Below, piece by piece: positions 44,937 to 56,883 of a stretch of 64,000 nucleotides of DNA. The notes below the pieces were generated by a model that did no database searches, had not been told where the DNA came from, and worked only from the letters and a program-made list of their open reading frames with translations. This stretch comes from Didymella arachidicola (taxonomy: Eukaryota > Ascomycota > Dothideomycetes > Pleosporales > Didymellaceae). Location: positions 1,302,001 through 1,366,000 of the forward strand of contig CM049996.1 of NCBI GenBank assembly GCA_016630955.3, given 5' to 3'. How positions within the stretch are numbered: position 1 is the first letter of the stretch; each line of letters starts with the position of its first letter. Made by a program: the position numbers and the translations under genes.

Positions 44937-46061
44937 ATGCCTCTGCTCACCTCATCCCCAAGGCTGTCATCTTTCCGAAAGCAGCATCTGCTTATCGAGT
45001 TGTAGGTTGCGGTCAGCGGCTTGGCGGTCGGTCTTAACAAGATTTAGCTCCACCTTGCAACATGCACAGCTTGACGGTGTTTTCGTGAGCATCACACCTG
45101 GTGATCCGTCACTCTGGGTGGCCGTCATATTCGTGCGAAAAGGTAGTCAGATGTCGTAGAGCTAAGCAAAGCCTACTGACGCCGTGCCCATCTCCTTCAC
45201 CAGATTTTTTGCTGTATTCACGCCTGACAGGTCCATATGCCCCTGCAGTCCTACGATTCCAGATCTCATCCCCGTCAAACTATCCGGCTCTGCCGCCCCT
45301 TGTGACCTTCTCTACCGATGTCTTTCACCCTCTGCTCACACCACTCACAACATACACTCACACAACTGCATCCTCGGATACGGACACTGTCAGCGCAACC
45401 GACGATGAACGGTTACCACCCGGTGGTTTCAGCCTACGCCATGGTTTTCCACACTGGTTTGGTCGTGCACGACGATCGATAGTGAGTTCACGAGACGTGA
45501 GTGGGTCCGCAGTTGATAGTCCTGCTCAAAGCGTTACGCCTGTACGCTCAGCAATAGAGAATGCAACCTCAGGCGGTTCCGGATCTTCACCCCCGGCAAC
45601 TGGTGTTTCCATCGTGACCATTCTCGATTACATTCGGTCGACGTTCAGCGAAGAGGTGGTTCTGGACTCAATCTCGCTCGAAGCTGCCGCGAACCCGGGC
45701 GCATACCACGCATGGCGGGCTTACCGTGGTTCGGCATTGTCAGCACAGCAACCCCTCAGCCCCGTTTCAATAACCTCAGGTGAAGGCTCGACTTTGGGGA
45801 GGAATAGAAGACCTGGCGAGTGGAATTGGGATGGTGTCTGGGAGGAACGTGTGAAAAGAGCAGTGAACGCTAGCCTCTCTGAGTCCGTTCTCTACGGACC
45901 AGCGACTGGCGATGACATTGTAAGTTGCTATAGTCTATAAGCTCTGATGCTAGTTCGATTGCTTACAAGACCAGATTCGATTTCAGCAAGCAGACACCGA
46001 GACCACAACGAGGATGAAGAAGTACTTGAATATGAGCACTGCTGGGACAGCAGAAGCCTGA
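44937..46061 (+). CDS. E2-like (UEV) protein, AKTIP/FTS-type, catalytically dead
   Basis: Four exons (44937-45001, 45048-45142, 45231-45919, 45987-46061) encode 307 residues. Joins restore an E2 fold: RKQHLLIEF/STLQHAQL, GVFVSITPGDPSLWVAVIFV, RK/GPYAPAVLRFQI, NYPALPPLVTFSTDVFHPLL. The conserved HPN of active ubiquitin-conjugating enzymes is replaced by HPLLTPLT and no catalytic Cys follows, so it should be an E2 variant, as in animal AKTIP, which joins Hook proteins in vesicle transport. Residues 110-240 are Ser/Pro-rich with one conserved block (ERLPPGGFSLRHGFPHWFGR), followed by a helical end (VTILDYIRSTFSEEVVLDSI). The first exon is short and the ATG is the first usable one; an upstream exon is possible. 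The vWA gene follows on the same strand 394 bp downstream. Confidence 0.8.
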
Positions 46062-46455
46062 TTTGTCGCGGCTGGTCTGGACGAGCATGTTTACATGAAA
46101 TCTTCATGAAGGCAGGGTTCACGTCCGGCGAAGGAAAGAAAGATCTGAGGTCGTCAACGAGCAGGCGAGCGGCGACTTCCCTCTGGGCTAGCGCAGCATG
46201 GACTGTATGGAAGCTTTGTTGCTTCTACCACATACACAACCAGCATCAATAGTAAATAGCAGTGTGCTTCTCGCTCGCGTGTTTTCCAACAGTCCCATCC
46301 TATTGTTTCTTACGCTCTGTACGGTGGTCACGGTTGTTGACCTCGAGGCTCTGTTAGTGCAGGTCTGTTCACTCTCCTTCACCTTGTGGTCAGTACTCAC
46401 AGTGAGAGTAGGACACAGCGCCACACAGCGCCCGTTTGCGATTCAACGCGTCGGC
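46062..46455. other. Short intergenic region between two co-oriented genes
   Basis: Holds the 3' end of the E2-like gene and promoter of the vWA gene. The frame of the next gene is open through the second half with an earlier ATG at 46198; that extension is hydrophobic and poorly composed, so the later ATG was preferred. Confidence 0.4.
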
Positions 46456-48933
46456 ATGGCGCTAGCAGCTCTGGAGTCGTTCGGTCTCTCACAACAGCCC
46501 GCCTTCTGTCCTCCGCCGCTGCACATACACAAAAAGCCGCGCAGGACGACGTTCCGCAAACGCGTTTTTCGTAAGTCGATCCATCATCAAGTCGAAAGCA
46601 AGTACGTGTATGGTCCGCTAGACGACATCATCAACGAGATAAAGAGTGACATCTGGGAGTCACCACATGACTACAGCACTGAAGCCTCTCATCTCGGTTG
46701 GGCAGCCCCGCTCGAGGTGCCGTCGACCTGGACCGTAACGCCCTTACCTGTAAGCCGACTTCCTAGCAGTCAACCTCTGACAATACGCAAGAATAGGGAA
46801 AGTCGTTCTTCGACGTCTGGATCGAGTATGGGTGACCAGATGAACTTCTCACGTACCTGCAGTCGTGACAGCGCGTTCAGTGGCGGGCCAGTAGGCGCGC
46901 CTGCGTTGACGGGGACCACTGCATGGCCTTTGTTTGATGCGGCCATGTTGTACGGAGCGGTGCACACGTCAGACGCATCAGGCAACGCTGGGCATACAAA
47001 TCAGATCGAAGCCAACGGGGACCTGGTTCAGAACGCTGATGATCGCGCTGTGCCTACCAAGCGCCGCCCTTCTGTCCTCCGACTGTTCACCGGCCTGTCT
47101 CGTTTGCGGCGAACAGACACTGGCGATGCGTCAGATTTGGCCTCACCCAATAGACTGAAGGCTCATAATGAGGACGATGCCGGCGAAGACTCGTCACCAG
47201 ATCCAAGTGAAGAAGTTGTCGAGGCATACATTAGGAAACATGCGCGCAAGTAAGTCAGTCTTCAATGTCTCTGATGTGAAGAGCAGTCGCTGATCCACAC
47301 AGTGGAGCAAGGCTAGCGTCTATCATGAGCCGTATTGCCAAACGGCTACCCTCACCTATGGGGCACCGTAACGAAGAACCTGAAGCGGGAGACGTAGCCA
47401 CTTGCGGAAAGGCACCCACAACTTTGCGACCCGCAGTCAGAATCTTCTCTGAAATATCTCACCTCACTAAAGAGGCACAGCAAGCGTTCTGGATAGCCGT
47501 AGAGATCGAAGGCGCTCTTCACAATCGTGGACTGCTTCCAGAAAGTACTATCGATCTCATCTTCGTCGTCGACAACGCGTGAGTGCGAAGGATACTAGCC
47601 AGATGCGCGCAGCTAAACCTGCTATAGGTACTACGTCAGCAAGGAATGTCTGGGTAGAGCCCTAGACGCGGTGAATAGCGCTCTCTACCATCTTGACCGC
47701 AATGACCGTGTAGCGCTTTACACCACACATTGCACCCACCAGTCTATCACAGGAAACCGGCCAGACCTGTTAGTTCCTCTCAGTCATCTCAACGCGGGCA
47801 CTGAAGAGATACTCCGAGATCTTACAGCCCTCGTCGCCAAATGCGGCACACAGGTGTGGGAACCAGTACGACCTAATCCATCAATGGCTGAGGTCATCAT
47901 GGGTATTGCAAAGTCCCTTGTGGACAAGGATCTGAGACACCGACGCGCTCACGTCGTATTGCTCTCTCCGGCCACGCACATCTTGCACGATGTATCGCAG
48001 TCTTGTCCGGACTTGTACGTCTATCAGATCAACCCTGCAGCTATTCCGTTCCAGCGGTCGCCTGACGCTAGTGAAATGAATTGCATGAAAAAATGCTGTG
48101 AGAACGTCTTCATCAGCAATTGGAGCCAGTACCAGTCTCTCCAGGGATGCGTCAAGCGTATTGTCAAGTACGCTCGATCATTGAAGCCGGTCGGTGAGAT
48201 CAGCCAGGTGTGCATCGACCTGCGAGCCCGGGATGGGTGCGAGATTGTTGACTTCTCGGGCAACAAGGATATTGAGAACCTGCGTCTTGGCCAGATTCAC
48301 ACGGTGTTTGCCAAAATTCGAGTCACACGGTCAGCCACCAAACAAGTGGATCTGTTCTCACAGAACCCGATCTTCAATTCTTCTTTGGACATCAAAGACG
48401 TCCGACAGCAGCTGCAGAACGCCGCAACCGTGGGTGCCGTCAAGGTGCATCTCTTGGATGTCCAAATTTACCACCAGAACTCGCTGCACGGAAGTGATTG
48501 TTGGAACTATACAGAGACACCCTTTTTCGTCGTTCGCAAGTTAGGTGGCCTTGCTCCTCCACTCAACACAGCTGTGGAGGTACACAAGCGTCGACTGTTC
48601 CGCGAATTTGTTCAGCTGCATATGGACGCAGCGACAAACGAGGCCGGTGCTATCCTTGCCACTCTGACCGGCGACCAAGAATCTCTGGAGAGATTTGTTG
48701 AGCGCATCTTGAAGGAGGTCGACCACTACCAACAGGTGCTCAAGTACGAGCAAAAACACCGTCAAAGACTGCCGCTGTGTCCAGGCCCGATCGCCATCGA
48801 GGCCTCACCCCACGAATGGCTCGCCGACGTCTGGAGCAGAAAGAAGACCAGGCGTCAGGGTGTAGCCGTAGTTGAGGAGCAGGAAATTAGTGGTCTCATC
48901 GACGGCCCCTACGGTCTGGAATGGCTGGGCTGA
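46456..48933 (+). CDS. vWA-like domain protein, fungal-specific
   Basis: Three exons (46456-47249, 47303-47578, 47628-48933; introns 53 and 49 nt) encode 791 residues. N-terminal 330 residues are basic and Ser-rich with a conserved-looking block ESKYVYGPLDDIINEIKSDI. The vWA-like domain starts near residue 350: IDLIFVVDNA/YYVSKECLGR, RNDRVALYTTHCTH, and HVVLLSPATHILHDVS. The metal-binding motif DxSxS is altered to DNAYY, so metal coordination is doubtful. C-terminal region carries SDCWNYTETPFFVVRKLGGL and ends in LPLCPGPIAIEASPHEWLAD. vWA domains mediate protein-protein contact; the partner is unknown. Direct downstream position to the E2-like gene hints at a shared process, but this is inference. 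An alternative start is ATG 46198. Confidence 0.83.
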
Positions 48934-50303
48934 ACTGACAGCTGTCGAAACTTGGCTGAACTTTACATGTTTGAGTGGAGATCTTATGGCCGTTGAGCTA
49001 CCATGTTCTGGAACGTGTTTTTGAGGTTCATGGTGCTGCGGTCCGGTACAACCCGAATGATGAGGTATCCATACCAGATTCTGGATGAGACGCGCAGGGT
49101 CACACGTCGACTCGTCAAGCACGACAATATGACATGTAAAGGCGGTGTCACATACTTCGGCGAATACATCTTCGTTCATCTTTAGCAAAAGCTATGTTGT
49201 ACCTTTATGCAAAAAGTATAACCTCGCGCATTTTGCTTTTCCTCATAAGCCTTCGTACGGCTAAATCACCCTGCCCAATCCTCGGAGCTCTCCCCGCAGC
49301 GCAAAACTGCAGAGTGTAGCGAGCATCATCAGTGCCCAAACCTTAATCTCTAGCCCGGCACTTTGTCCTGCCGCGCGCCAAAGCTTCGCAGACTTTGACA
49401 CCGAATTGGAACCGAATTTCTACTACGACAAACGAGGAAAGTACCAGTGCGGCTAACTACAACGAGAAAGTGACGGCAAGAGTCATGCTTCATCCCCGCG
49501 CACACACCGCATGGCGGATTGGGACTAGCTTGCGCTACCGGGGGAGCTTGAGAGACGCGGCAGAAAGCGTGTAATCACGCTCTTGTTTCGGGGCCGGGGA
49601 GCGGGGCCAATTGGGACCACGGAGAGGCTGCGCCCAGTCCTAAACCTTGGACGGCTTCGTCTGCCTAGGAAGATGGCGCCCACGCCGTTAGGCTCGGATG
49701 CGGAATGCCGATGGTGTCGCTGCGCTCGCGATGAGGCTTTATTCTGCTGCACGCCTAGCGAGCGAACATGTGGATGGTGTGTGGTTCGTGGGAGCGCTAC
49801 TAAAGTGGCGTGATGGATTGCCTGTTCCTGGTCCTTTTTTATCGTTTGCGAGCGTTGAGGCTACTGTCGCTGGGATCAAGGAGCGAAGCACATGGGCGAC
49901 GTCAGATGATGTGGGTCAAGGAGCTGGCTGGACGCCGGGCATTTGTGGACGACCATGGGACTGGGAAAGTCGGGACGTTCTTCCTGGAGATCATAATGGC
50001 GCAGATGGAGATCGCTGCTTCCTCGGTGTTGCTTTGGCCGGTGAGGATATTGGCGTGGCGGCGCTCGGTGTCCGAAGCGTTGCGAGACTTGTAAGCATGC
50101 GCCAACAACGATGTGCAGGCCGATGTTGATGAGGAAGGATGGCTGAAGATTACAATATAACTGATTTCGTCTATGTTGTTGGTACAAGCGGCTATAGCGC
50201 TGGGTATTGAGCGAAAAGAATGCAATGAATGAGAGAATCAAAGTAACTGAGCGTTTCAGCACCTGCAAAGTGCGAGGGTACTCCTCTGCTGCAACCGAGT
50301 CCT
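48934..50303. other. Intergenic between convergent genes
   Basis: About 1.4 kb with open frames up to 143 codons on both strands, none with a domain. Likely 3' UTRs plus spacer. Confidence 0.5.
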
Positions 50304-53300
50304 TCAAAAGTCCTTCCCAATCAGTGCCGGGTTTGCAAACCTCAACTCTCTGCTTCTCTTCTCCCGTACTACCGGGTCGCTGGACAGTTCTTCGTGCACA
50401 GGGTTCGGTCTTCTGTGCATCTTCGGTACATCGAGTCCGACGCTCTTGCCGTACCTGTGCGGTATCTTGACCGTCAAAGGCAGTCCATTGCCTTCAAGGA
50501 GAGTGTGCCCTGCCCCAGTCAAAGACGGGTTTGTGCGCGTATGCGATGCAGCAACAGGCTTGTTCGCAATGACAGGTGATGCGAACCTCAGCGGCGCAGG
50601 CACACTCTGCTCATCAAAGATATTCTTCTCCGAATTTCGCTTAATGTCGTCCCATCCCAAAGGCTCTGGCGCAGCTCGTGGAGGAGAGAAGGGCTTGATT
50701 ACTGGTGAGCGGCCTACTTGCACGAGTACAGGTGAAGCGACGCTCTTTTGTGGTATTTTGACCTCTTGTGCTTTGTGCAGATACTTTGCTGCCATTGGAC
50801 TCAGCAGTGACCTGGCCGACGTCATGCCATTCGGTTGATTGACTGGCAGCTTCGGTCCTACCGGGGTTCGTGGAGTGCGCGGAGTATTCAAGTTGGGCGA
50901 CGGGGCAAATATTGTCACACTATCAGATGTGCGATTCTGCTCGTCGACATGGAGAAGCAAGTCGTGCTCGAACGGGTCGGCAAAGGGATCGCTGTCGACC
51001 GTCTGACGTCTCGTGGCATTGGCCAGAGAGGGCCCTAGGGTCGACATTTGTCCATAAGGCGAGACGGGTGGGTACATCGAAGCCGGGGTATTGAGATACG
51101 CATATGAGTTCGCAGCCATTCGTGAGTACTCACCCCTTCCGTCATCGACATTGCGCGGTGTTTTGAGTTCTGGCCTTCGAATGTCGTCAGGCGAGAAGGG
51201 AGCGAAGGTTGGTGATGGGATGACATGGTCACTGAAGGGATTTGTGACTTCGGAGGGATATTTGGTGTAGCAAGACGTATGATCTTGGGTGCCACCATAG
51301 CCTGCAACAGCTGAAGAAAGTGCTCGTGCGGTATCCACACGTGCGTATTCGGAGTATCGATGAACTGCTGGATCATGAATTGTCTCCCGGAATGGATTAC
51401 CTGGACTGGTGAAACGGGCCATCGGCATTGTGCCTGTACTATGACGCTGTGTGTGAAGTGACATATCTCGCGCTGCGCCTGACACAGGACCATTTGGGCC
51501 ACCCGTAGAGTTAGACATTAAGGCTTCTGCATCGCCCCCATCCCCACCCGTCTTCGGGTCGTAGAGATATGCAACCTTTGGATACACAGATCCTGTGCTC
51601 GCACGCCTACCAGTTCTGGCAGCATGATAGCGCCGTGCAATGAAGACCGCTGCAACGACTGCAATGAGTAGACCAGTAGTGGCACCGACTGCGACACCAG
51701 CGGTTTGATAGGTCGTGAGCGGAGGTGGACTACCAGCAGAAGCAGTTTGACTAGGCATGCTGGTAGGAGCATGGTGTACTGCGGAAGTCTGCGTTTCTCC
51801 ACCGGCACCGCTCGCGCTCGATGCTTCGTCTGAAGTGGATGTCGACGTTGCACTGGCCATGTTTGATTGACCTTCGGAGATACTGTTGGTTCTGGTGGAT
51901 GTAAGGAGACTGACAGTAGTTGAGTTGACAGCAACAGGTCTGGACGACGTCTCCAAAGTCTCGACATGCGTGGCATTGGATGTGGTTGTGACCCAAACGG
52001 TCCCGGTTGGAACTGATGGTCGACTGAAGGTATTGCCCAACTCTACCGTACTTGTCCTCGTACTGTTGATACTTTTAGATACACCAACTGTAGCAGCCAA
52101 GGACTGCACTTGTGTTGTTGAAGTAAAGTTCGCTCCAAATTCGAGCCTGCTCGAAGAAAGAAGTGTTTCGCTTGCAGGTATATGTGTCCCAGAACTTTGC
52201 AAATTCCTCGTAGTGATCACGGCGCTATAATTGCGAGTCTGTGTGGAATCCGCTACAGCTCCCGTCACAGAGCTAAGCGTGGAGAAAGCTACGGTACTCA
52301 AGTCCACTACAGATGATCTAGCACTGGAAATGTAGATCGTAGAAAAGGTAGCCGTGACTGTACTTGGTGTGGGAGGCAGAGTCGGAATGGCTTGCGCACT
52401 GCTCGTTTTGATCGATGAGGGCAGAGTTGTGCTGTCTTTACTTGTTCTTGTTGAGGTTTCGGATGGGATTAATGAAGAGATCCTGCTGGAAGATGTGGTA
52501 AGAAGCAAAGCATATGTCGAAGTTGAGGTGTCGGACATAAAGCTGTAGCCGGCCGTCTCCGAAGTCGGTATAGTAGCATTGGCAGAATGAGGCGTCGATG
52601 AAGAAGCGAACGATGTATGGTATTGCGACAAGGTGGGTTGACCCACGTTCGAAAGCGAGCCGGAAGTTGGTGCGCTACCACTTGGTACGGACAGAAGTGA
52701 AGAGCTCGGATCAGAAACCGGTGCAGAAGAGCTTCTGCTATTGGCATCGTGCGACTCGGAAGCAGTAATCGAAGGGGGCCTTGACTGCTCTGGGACACTG
52801 GTAGAAAATGATAGTCTAGAGGAGGCAGGCTGTGTATAAAAGAGTGTGACAGGTGGTGTAGCTACAGATGCTGAGCTACGTGGTAGGCTCATAGACGACT
52901 CCGGAGAAGACACCACCGAGGAAGCTGTACTAGTGGGGATTGTCTCAGAGGGCAGTAGTGACGAAGTCACTTCGCTAGCAATATTGATGCTCGATAAGAT
53001 ACCAGTCCCAGATGAGGCTGAAGATGATTCGGTGGTGATACTTGAGCCAGAAGACGCAATTTCAAAGACTGAAGATACGGACGAGCTTGGTTGAACAGCT
53101 GTGGGTGACGATGAAAATGCCTGAGGCGGCAGAGAAGGCGCAACGGACACTGTAAATGTGGCTTCGAACGAGGAAGGGACAAATGTACTAGCCTCGCTTG
53201 GTGAATGAGGCGTTTGGAGTATGGTTGATTGACTCATGAAAGCAGGTATGAGAGCAATGCTGGACAGTGTACCGGTGGTGAGAGTGGGCAAAGATAATTC

Positions 53301-54844
53301 AGACTGCGAGACAACTGTCGAGCCAGGTAGACTGGACCCCTCGCTGACCGTTGTTACCTGCTGAATCTGGCTGCTACTTGCAGAGAATGCGGTTGAGATG
53401 GAAGCCATGGTACTAATGGGCCAATCGGAGAATCTACTTGAGATTTCGTGGGTGGCGGTCGATGAGTCGATGATTGTGTTACTTGAGCGCTGTGATAAGA
53501 GGCTACTAGACGCAACTGAGGTCGGCAGAAGGGTTGATGGCGGCGCCGCCGGTAGCGGACCCTCGGTCGTGCTTGCTGCAAGGCCTTGGGAAGAAGTTGC
53601 TGGAGGCGCAAATGTCGAAAGGACCGGCACCGATGACGACACATCGGACAATGTAGGCATCTGAACACCAGTGGAAAGCTCGGAAACACTTGTGACAACG
53701 AATGTGGTCGAATCCGGTGCAGCACTCGGTAACACTTCCGTCGAACCGGAGATTGAAGAGAATGTCGCGGTGGAATACGGTATCGGACTTGGAGCTCTGG
53801 AAGGAAACATGGAGACCGCAAGGCTCGAGATCGGTATGTCAAGAACTTCAGATGAAGGGCTGATACTAGGGCTGGGTTGCTGCTCGATAGGCGTCATGAC
53901 TATAGTGCTTGGCTGAAGCCTGAGAATAGTTGTGCTGACAACCTCGCTACTCGTTCCCGACACGAACGTCGAAGTTCGAAGTTTTGGTACTATGGATGAT
54001 TCAATCTCGACTGAAGTGACCTTAGTCATGCTGCCACCGGTCGAAATTGGGGCTGTGTCCGACTTTGTGCTTGAGACTCCTTCAACTGGAGTCGAGGCCG
54101 AACTGACAGATAGCGAAGTTTTTGCTTTTGTGGGAGCTGGTTCCGACATAGATGTTGATACCGTAGCTGACTCAGACTTTGAGCTCGTTACTGCTGCGAT
54201 GCTACTTGAAGTCCGCACCTCTTTCGTGGAAGAGCTCACGAAGGTCGTGATGCCGACGAGCGTCGATAATATCACGACCTCTGAGCTCGTAACTTGTAAG
54301 AGACTTGATAGTACGGTTGAAAAGCTTTCAGATGGTCGCTGTTCAAGTGTAGAGCTAGTGGGCGTCGTGCTTTCAAAATCACGACGACTTGTCGTCCAAA
54401 TCTCAACATTGTTACCAATCGTCGTGATCGAGGTCAGGTCCGGTCCAGAGCTTGACTGCGTCGGTAAAGGAGAGAATGACATAGTCGACTCAGGCAGTGG
54501 AACTGTCGTTGACACAGCAATGCTTGTTAGGGTTTGAGATGGTTTTGAGGGCGCCAAAACAGTGGACGGTGGCACATCCTTCGAACTTGGTGTGAAAGTC
54601 TTGGTAGTGATTGTCTGGTTCTCAGCAGGTTGCTGGCGACGGTCTAGAGACAGAAAGACAAGACCTTCGACTTGATGATGCTTCTTGGGCACAGCGGCAC
54701 CTGTATCCAACTTAGCATGCAAGGCCCCTCATATTGCTCTGGAGCAATCCCAAGTGTCGACCTACCCTTGCTGTTTGCTGCTGTGACCACAGCCACAGCC
54801 ACTGATGTGGCGTAGTAAGCGAGCAAGACTCTCTTGAACCACAT
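50304..54844 (-). CDS. Large Ser/Thr-rich mucin-like single-pass membrane protein
   Basis: Exon 1 (54844-54766) encodes a signal peptide (MWFKRVLLAYYATSVAVAVV), then a 65-nt intron and exon 2 (54700-50304); total 1491 residues. About 1000 residues outside are extremely rich in Ser, Thr, Pro and Val with irregular repeats, expected to be heavily O-mannosylated and rod-like. One membrane helix (about residues 1022-1046, AGVAVGATTGLLIAVVAAVFIA) is followed by RR and a cytosolic tail of about 440 residues that is less biased and has conserved-looking blocks (DSDPFADPFEHDLLLHVDEQ, WDDIKRNSEKNIFDEQ, RFANPALIGKDF). This layout matches cell-wall sensors or signalling mucins (Wsc/Mid2/Msb2 class in a broad sense), but no cysteine-rich WSC or HKR/MSB2-type domain was recognised, so the role is open. 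Confidence 0.85.
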
Positions 54845-55452
54845 CGCATGGTCGCAAATCGGAAACGACTAAGTGAATGTATTGGCAGTGGAACGACTTT
54901 GCAATCCCAAGAAGCATACAGCAGGTAGCACGGTATTGCATACTTATGGACTTTGCATCTCAAGTGCGAACACCGACGGTGTTCTGCTGATGGTGGGCCG
55001 CATCGGGCCAATTTTGGCTTAGTGAACCTGCAAACTCCCTGTCCATTTATGAGGCTCAGCCCTGTAGCAGTCCGAGAATACTTGCTAGTCGGCTAACTTT
55101 AGCATGCGATTGCATCGGTGCAGAAAATGCGTAGGACTTATTGGACTAGTGACATGCCGGTCTTCAAACGCATGGGAATCGTATGTGACAGATATTTGTT
55201 GCTGTTTGTAGTGCGCTAGCCGAGGCATTGCAATATACATGGCTGCTGACCCCGCTGGCTAAGCGCTTTTAAGTCGCGATTCCGCTTGTCGCAACGGCTC
55301 AGTCGGTGTTCACATCTCGATCTCGCATCGCGGTGTTGCTCACGCACATCGATTCTGTCGCCGTCACCCACCTTCCATGCCATCAGAATCGTGGCCCCCA
55401 AATAGCAATGTTGGCATCCTGTAATATCTTGGTCGCGATCATACCAGCGTCC
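54845..55452. other. Intergenic
   Basis: Promoter of the mucin-like gene and 3' flank of the SDR gene. Only chance frames are seen. Confidence 0.5.
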
Positions 55453-56536
55453 TCATGTCGTCGCGTCTGCAGTCGAACCGTTTCCAGTGACCACGTTGGC
55501 TTGGCTGTCTCTGACGATCTCCTGTATCCACACGGGCAATGCGCGGATCTTTGGTGTGATAGCTGGACCCAGAACGATTTGGCCACTCTTCGCAGCAATG
55601 ATCTGCTCGACCATCGCGTCAGCAACGTCCTCGGGCTCCAGAAGGGTTGCTCCAGCTTGTTTCAAACCAGCTTGGATGGCCTCATGAGACGTGATCGCAG
55701 ATTTTGTCCAGCCTGGATGGACAATTGTCGTCTTGATCTGCGGACATTGATATCGGTGTTTAATCTCCTGAGTGAGACCCTCGTGGAAAGCGAGCAAAGC
55801 CACCTTGGTGGCGCTGTAGTCGACCGCACCTGCGAGAACCACGAACGAAGCCAGGCTGGCAACGCTCATGATGTGACCCTTCTTGTTGGTGATCATGTCT
55901 GGCAAAAATTCTTGCACGGTGCTCCAATGGCTAATCAAATTGATATCGAATAGCTTCCTCAGCGCTTCGATGGGAATGTCAAGAACGGTGTAAGCATTAC
56001 CGATGCCCGCATTGTTGATCAGGATCGAGGGAGAACCGAGATTAGAGCGAACATTATCTGCCGCCTTGTGAACGTCATCTCTGGAAGTGACATCGCAACG
56101 ATAGTAGCTTATGAGTTTGCGCTCATCTATTTAGTCGTCAGCACATGTGATTGGTCCGGTAGGACCAATATCGCTTACCATCAGTGAACTGGTTCGAGAG
56201 TGGCCCAATGTCGAGGACTGCGACCTTAATACCGCGAGACACGAGCTTCTTGACAACGCAAGCACCGATACCCGCTGAGCCACCAGTGACGACTGCAATT
56301 TCATTAGACCAATCCCAATTACTCCTGCCGTTCTTCCAGCTCCATCTATTCTCAGCCAACTTGTTAAGCACATCATTTGCTTCGACAGCAGTCCAGGCAG
56401 CCAAGCACCATTTGATGAGACGGACAGCGGTCGCTTGGTGAAGACCAAGAGGCAGGCTATCTGAAATCCCAAATGCTGCAGGATCGATAAATTGTAGACC
56501 GATGCATGTGGCGGCTAGAGTCAGGCATCGAAACAT
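55453..56536 (-). CDS. Short-chain dehydrogenase, RDH10/SDR16C-like
   Basis: Exons 56536-56179 and 56126-55453 over a 52-nt intron (GTAAGC...TAG) encode 343 residues. The N-terminus is hydrophobic (residues 1-55) and probably anchors the protein to the ER membrane. Motifs: VVTGGSAGIGACVV (TGGxxGIG), an Asp after beta-2 (VAVLDIG) favouring NAD, NNAG in ILINNAGIG, active-site Ser in SVASLASFVV and YSATK. Intron placement differs from the SDR at 26-27 kb, and the two share only family-level features, so they are not a recent duplicate. Substrate unknown (retinoid- or lipid-like alcohols in the family). Confidence 0.87.
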
Positions 56537-56883
56537 GATGGCTTGAGTTTCAGGCTTGAGACGTCAGCAACTCGTGGTACCTGCGTGATAGATGACGTAT
56601 CGGGGGCAAGGTGGGTCGAAATCAAGCACCCTGCAGCGACCTTGATTATGAGTTTCAGAGCTGAGGCATAGCCGCAACTTAAGTCAACGAAGATAGTTGA
56701 AGAGACCAAGGCTCGTGAGAACGACGCAAGTTTGGGGAAGGAGATGCGGCGCCCGAGTAGCGCAAGGCTGATCTCGGGGTTCCTACGCGTTGATTGGCTG
56801 GGCAAATCAGAAGCCATCATATCACAACCGCGGCTCAAATGTTCCTTCCTCGACTTGCAGCACCAAACAAAGAACAGTGACGC
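56537..56883. promoter_or_regulatory. Bidirectional promoter region
   Basis: Only 347 bp separate the divergent SDR and Obg start codons, so core promoters of both genes must lie here. No TATA box is clear. Near 56790 a TTGATTGG is present, an inverted CCAAT box (CCAAT on the minus strand), a common fungal promoter element. Confidence 0.5.

Noticed and set aside
44144..45037. 297-codon plus-strand frame
   Set aside because: Composition is unlike a real protein, no domain, and it overlaps the first exon of the E2-like gene in another frame.
53932..54537. 201-codon frame antisense to the mucin-like gene
   Set aside because: Arises from the biased Ser/Thr codons of the real gene.
26210..56536. 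The two SDR genes as a recent duplication
   Set aside because: Intron positions and most residues outside family motifs differ.
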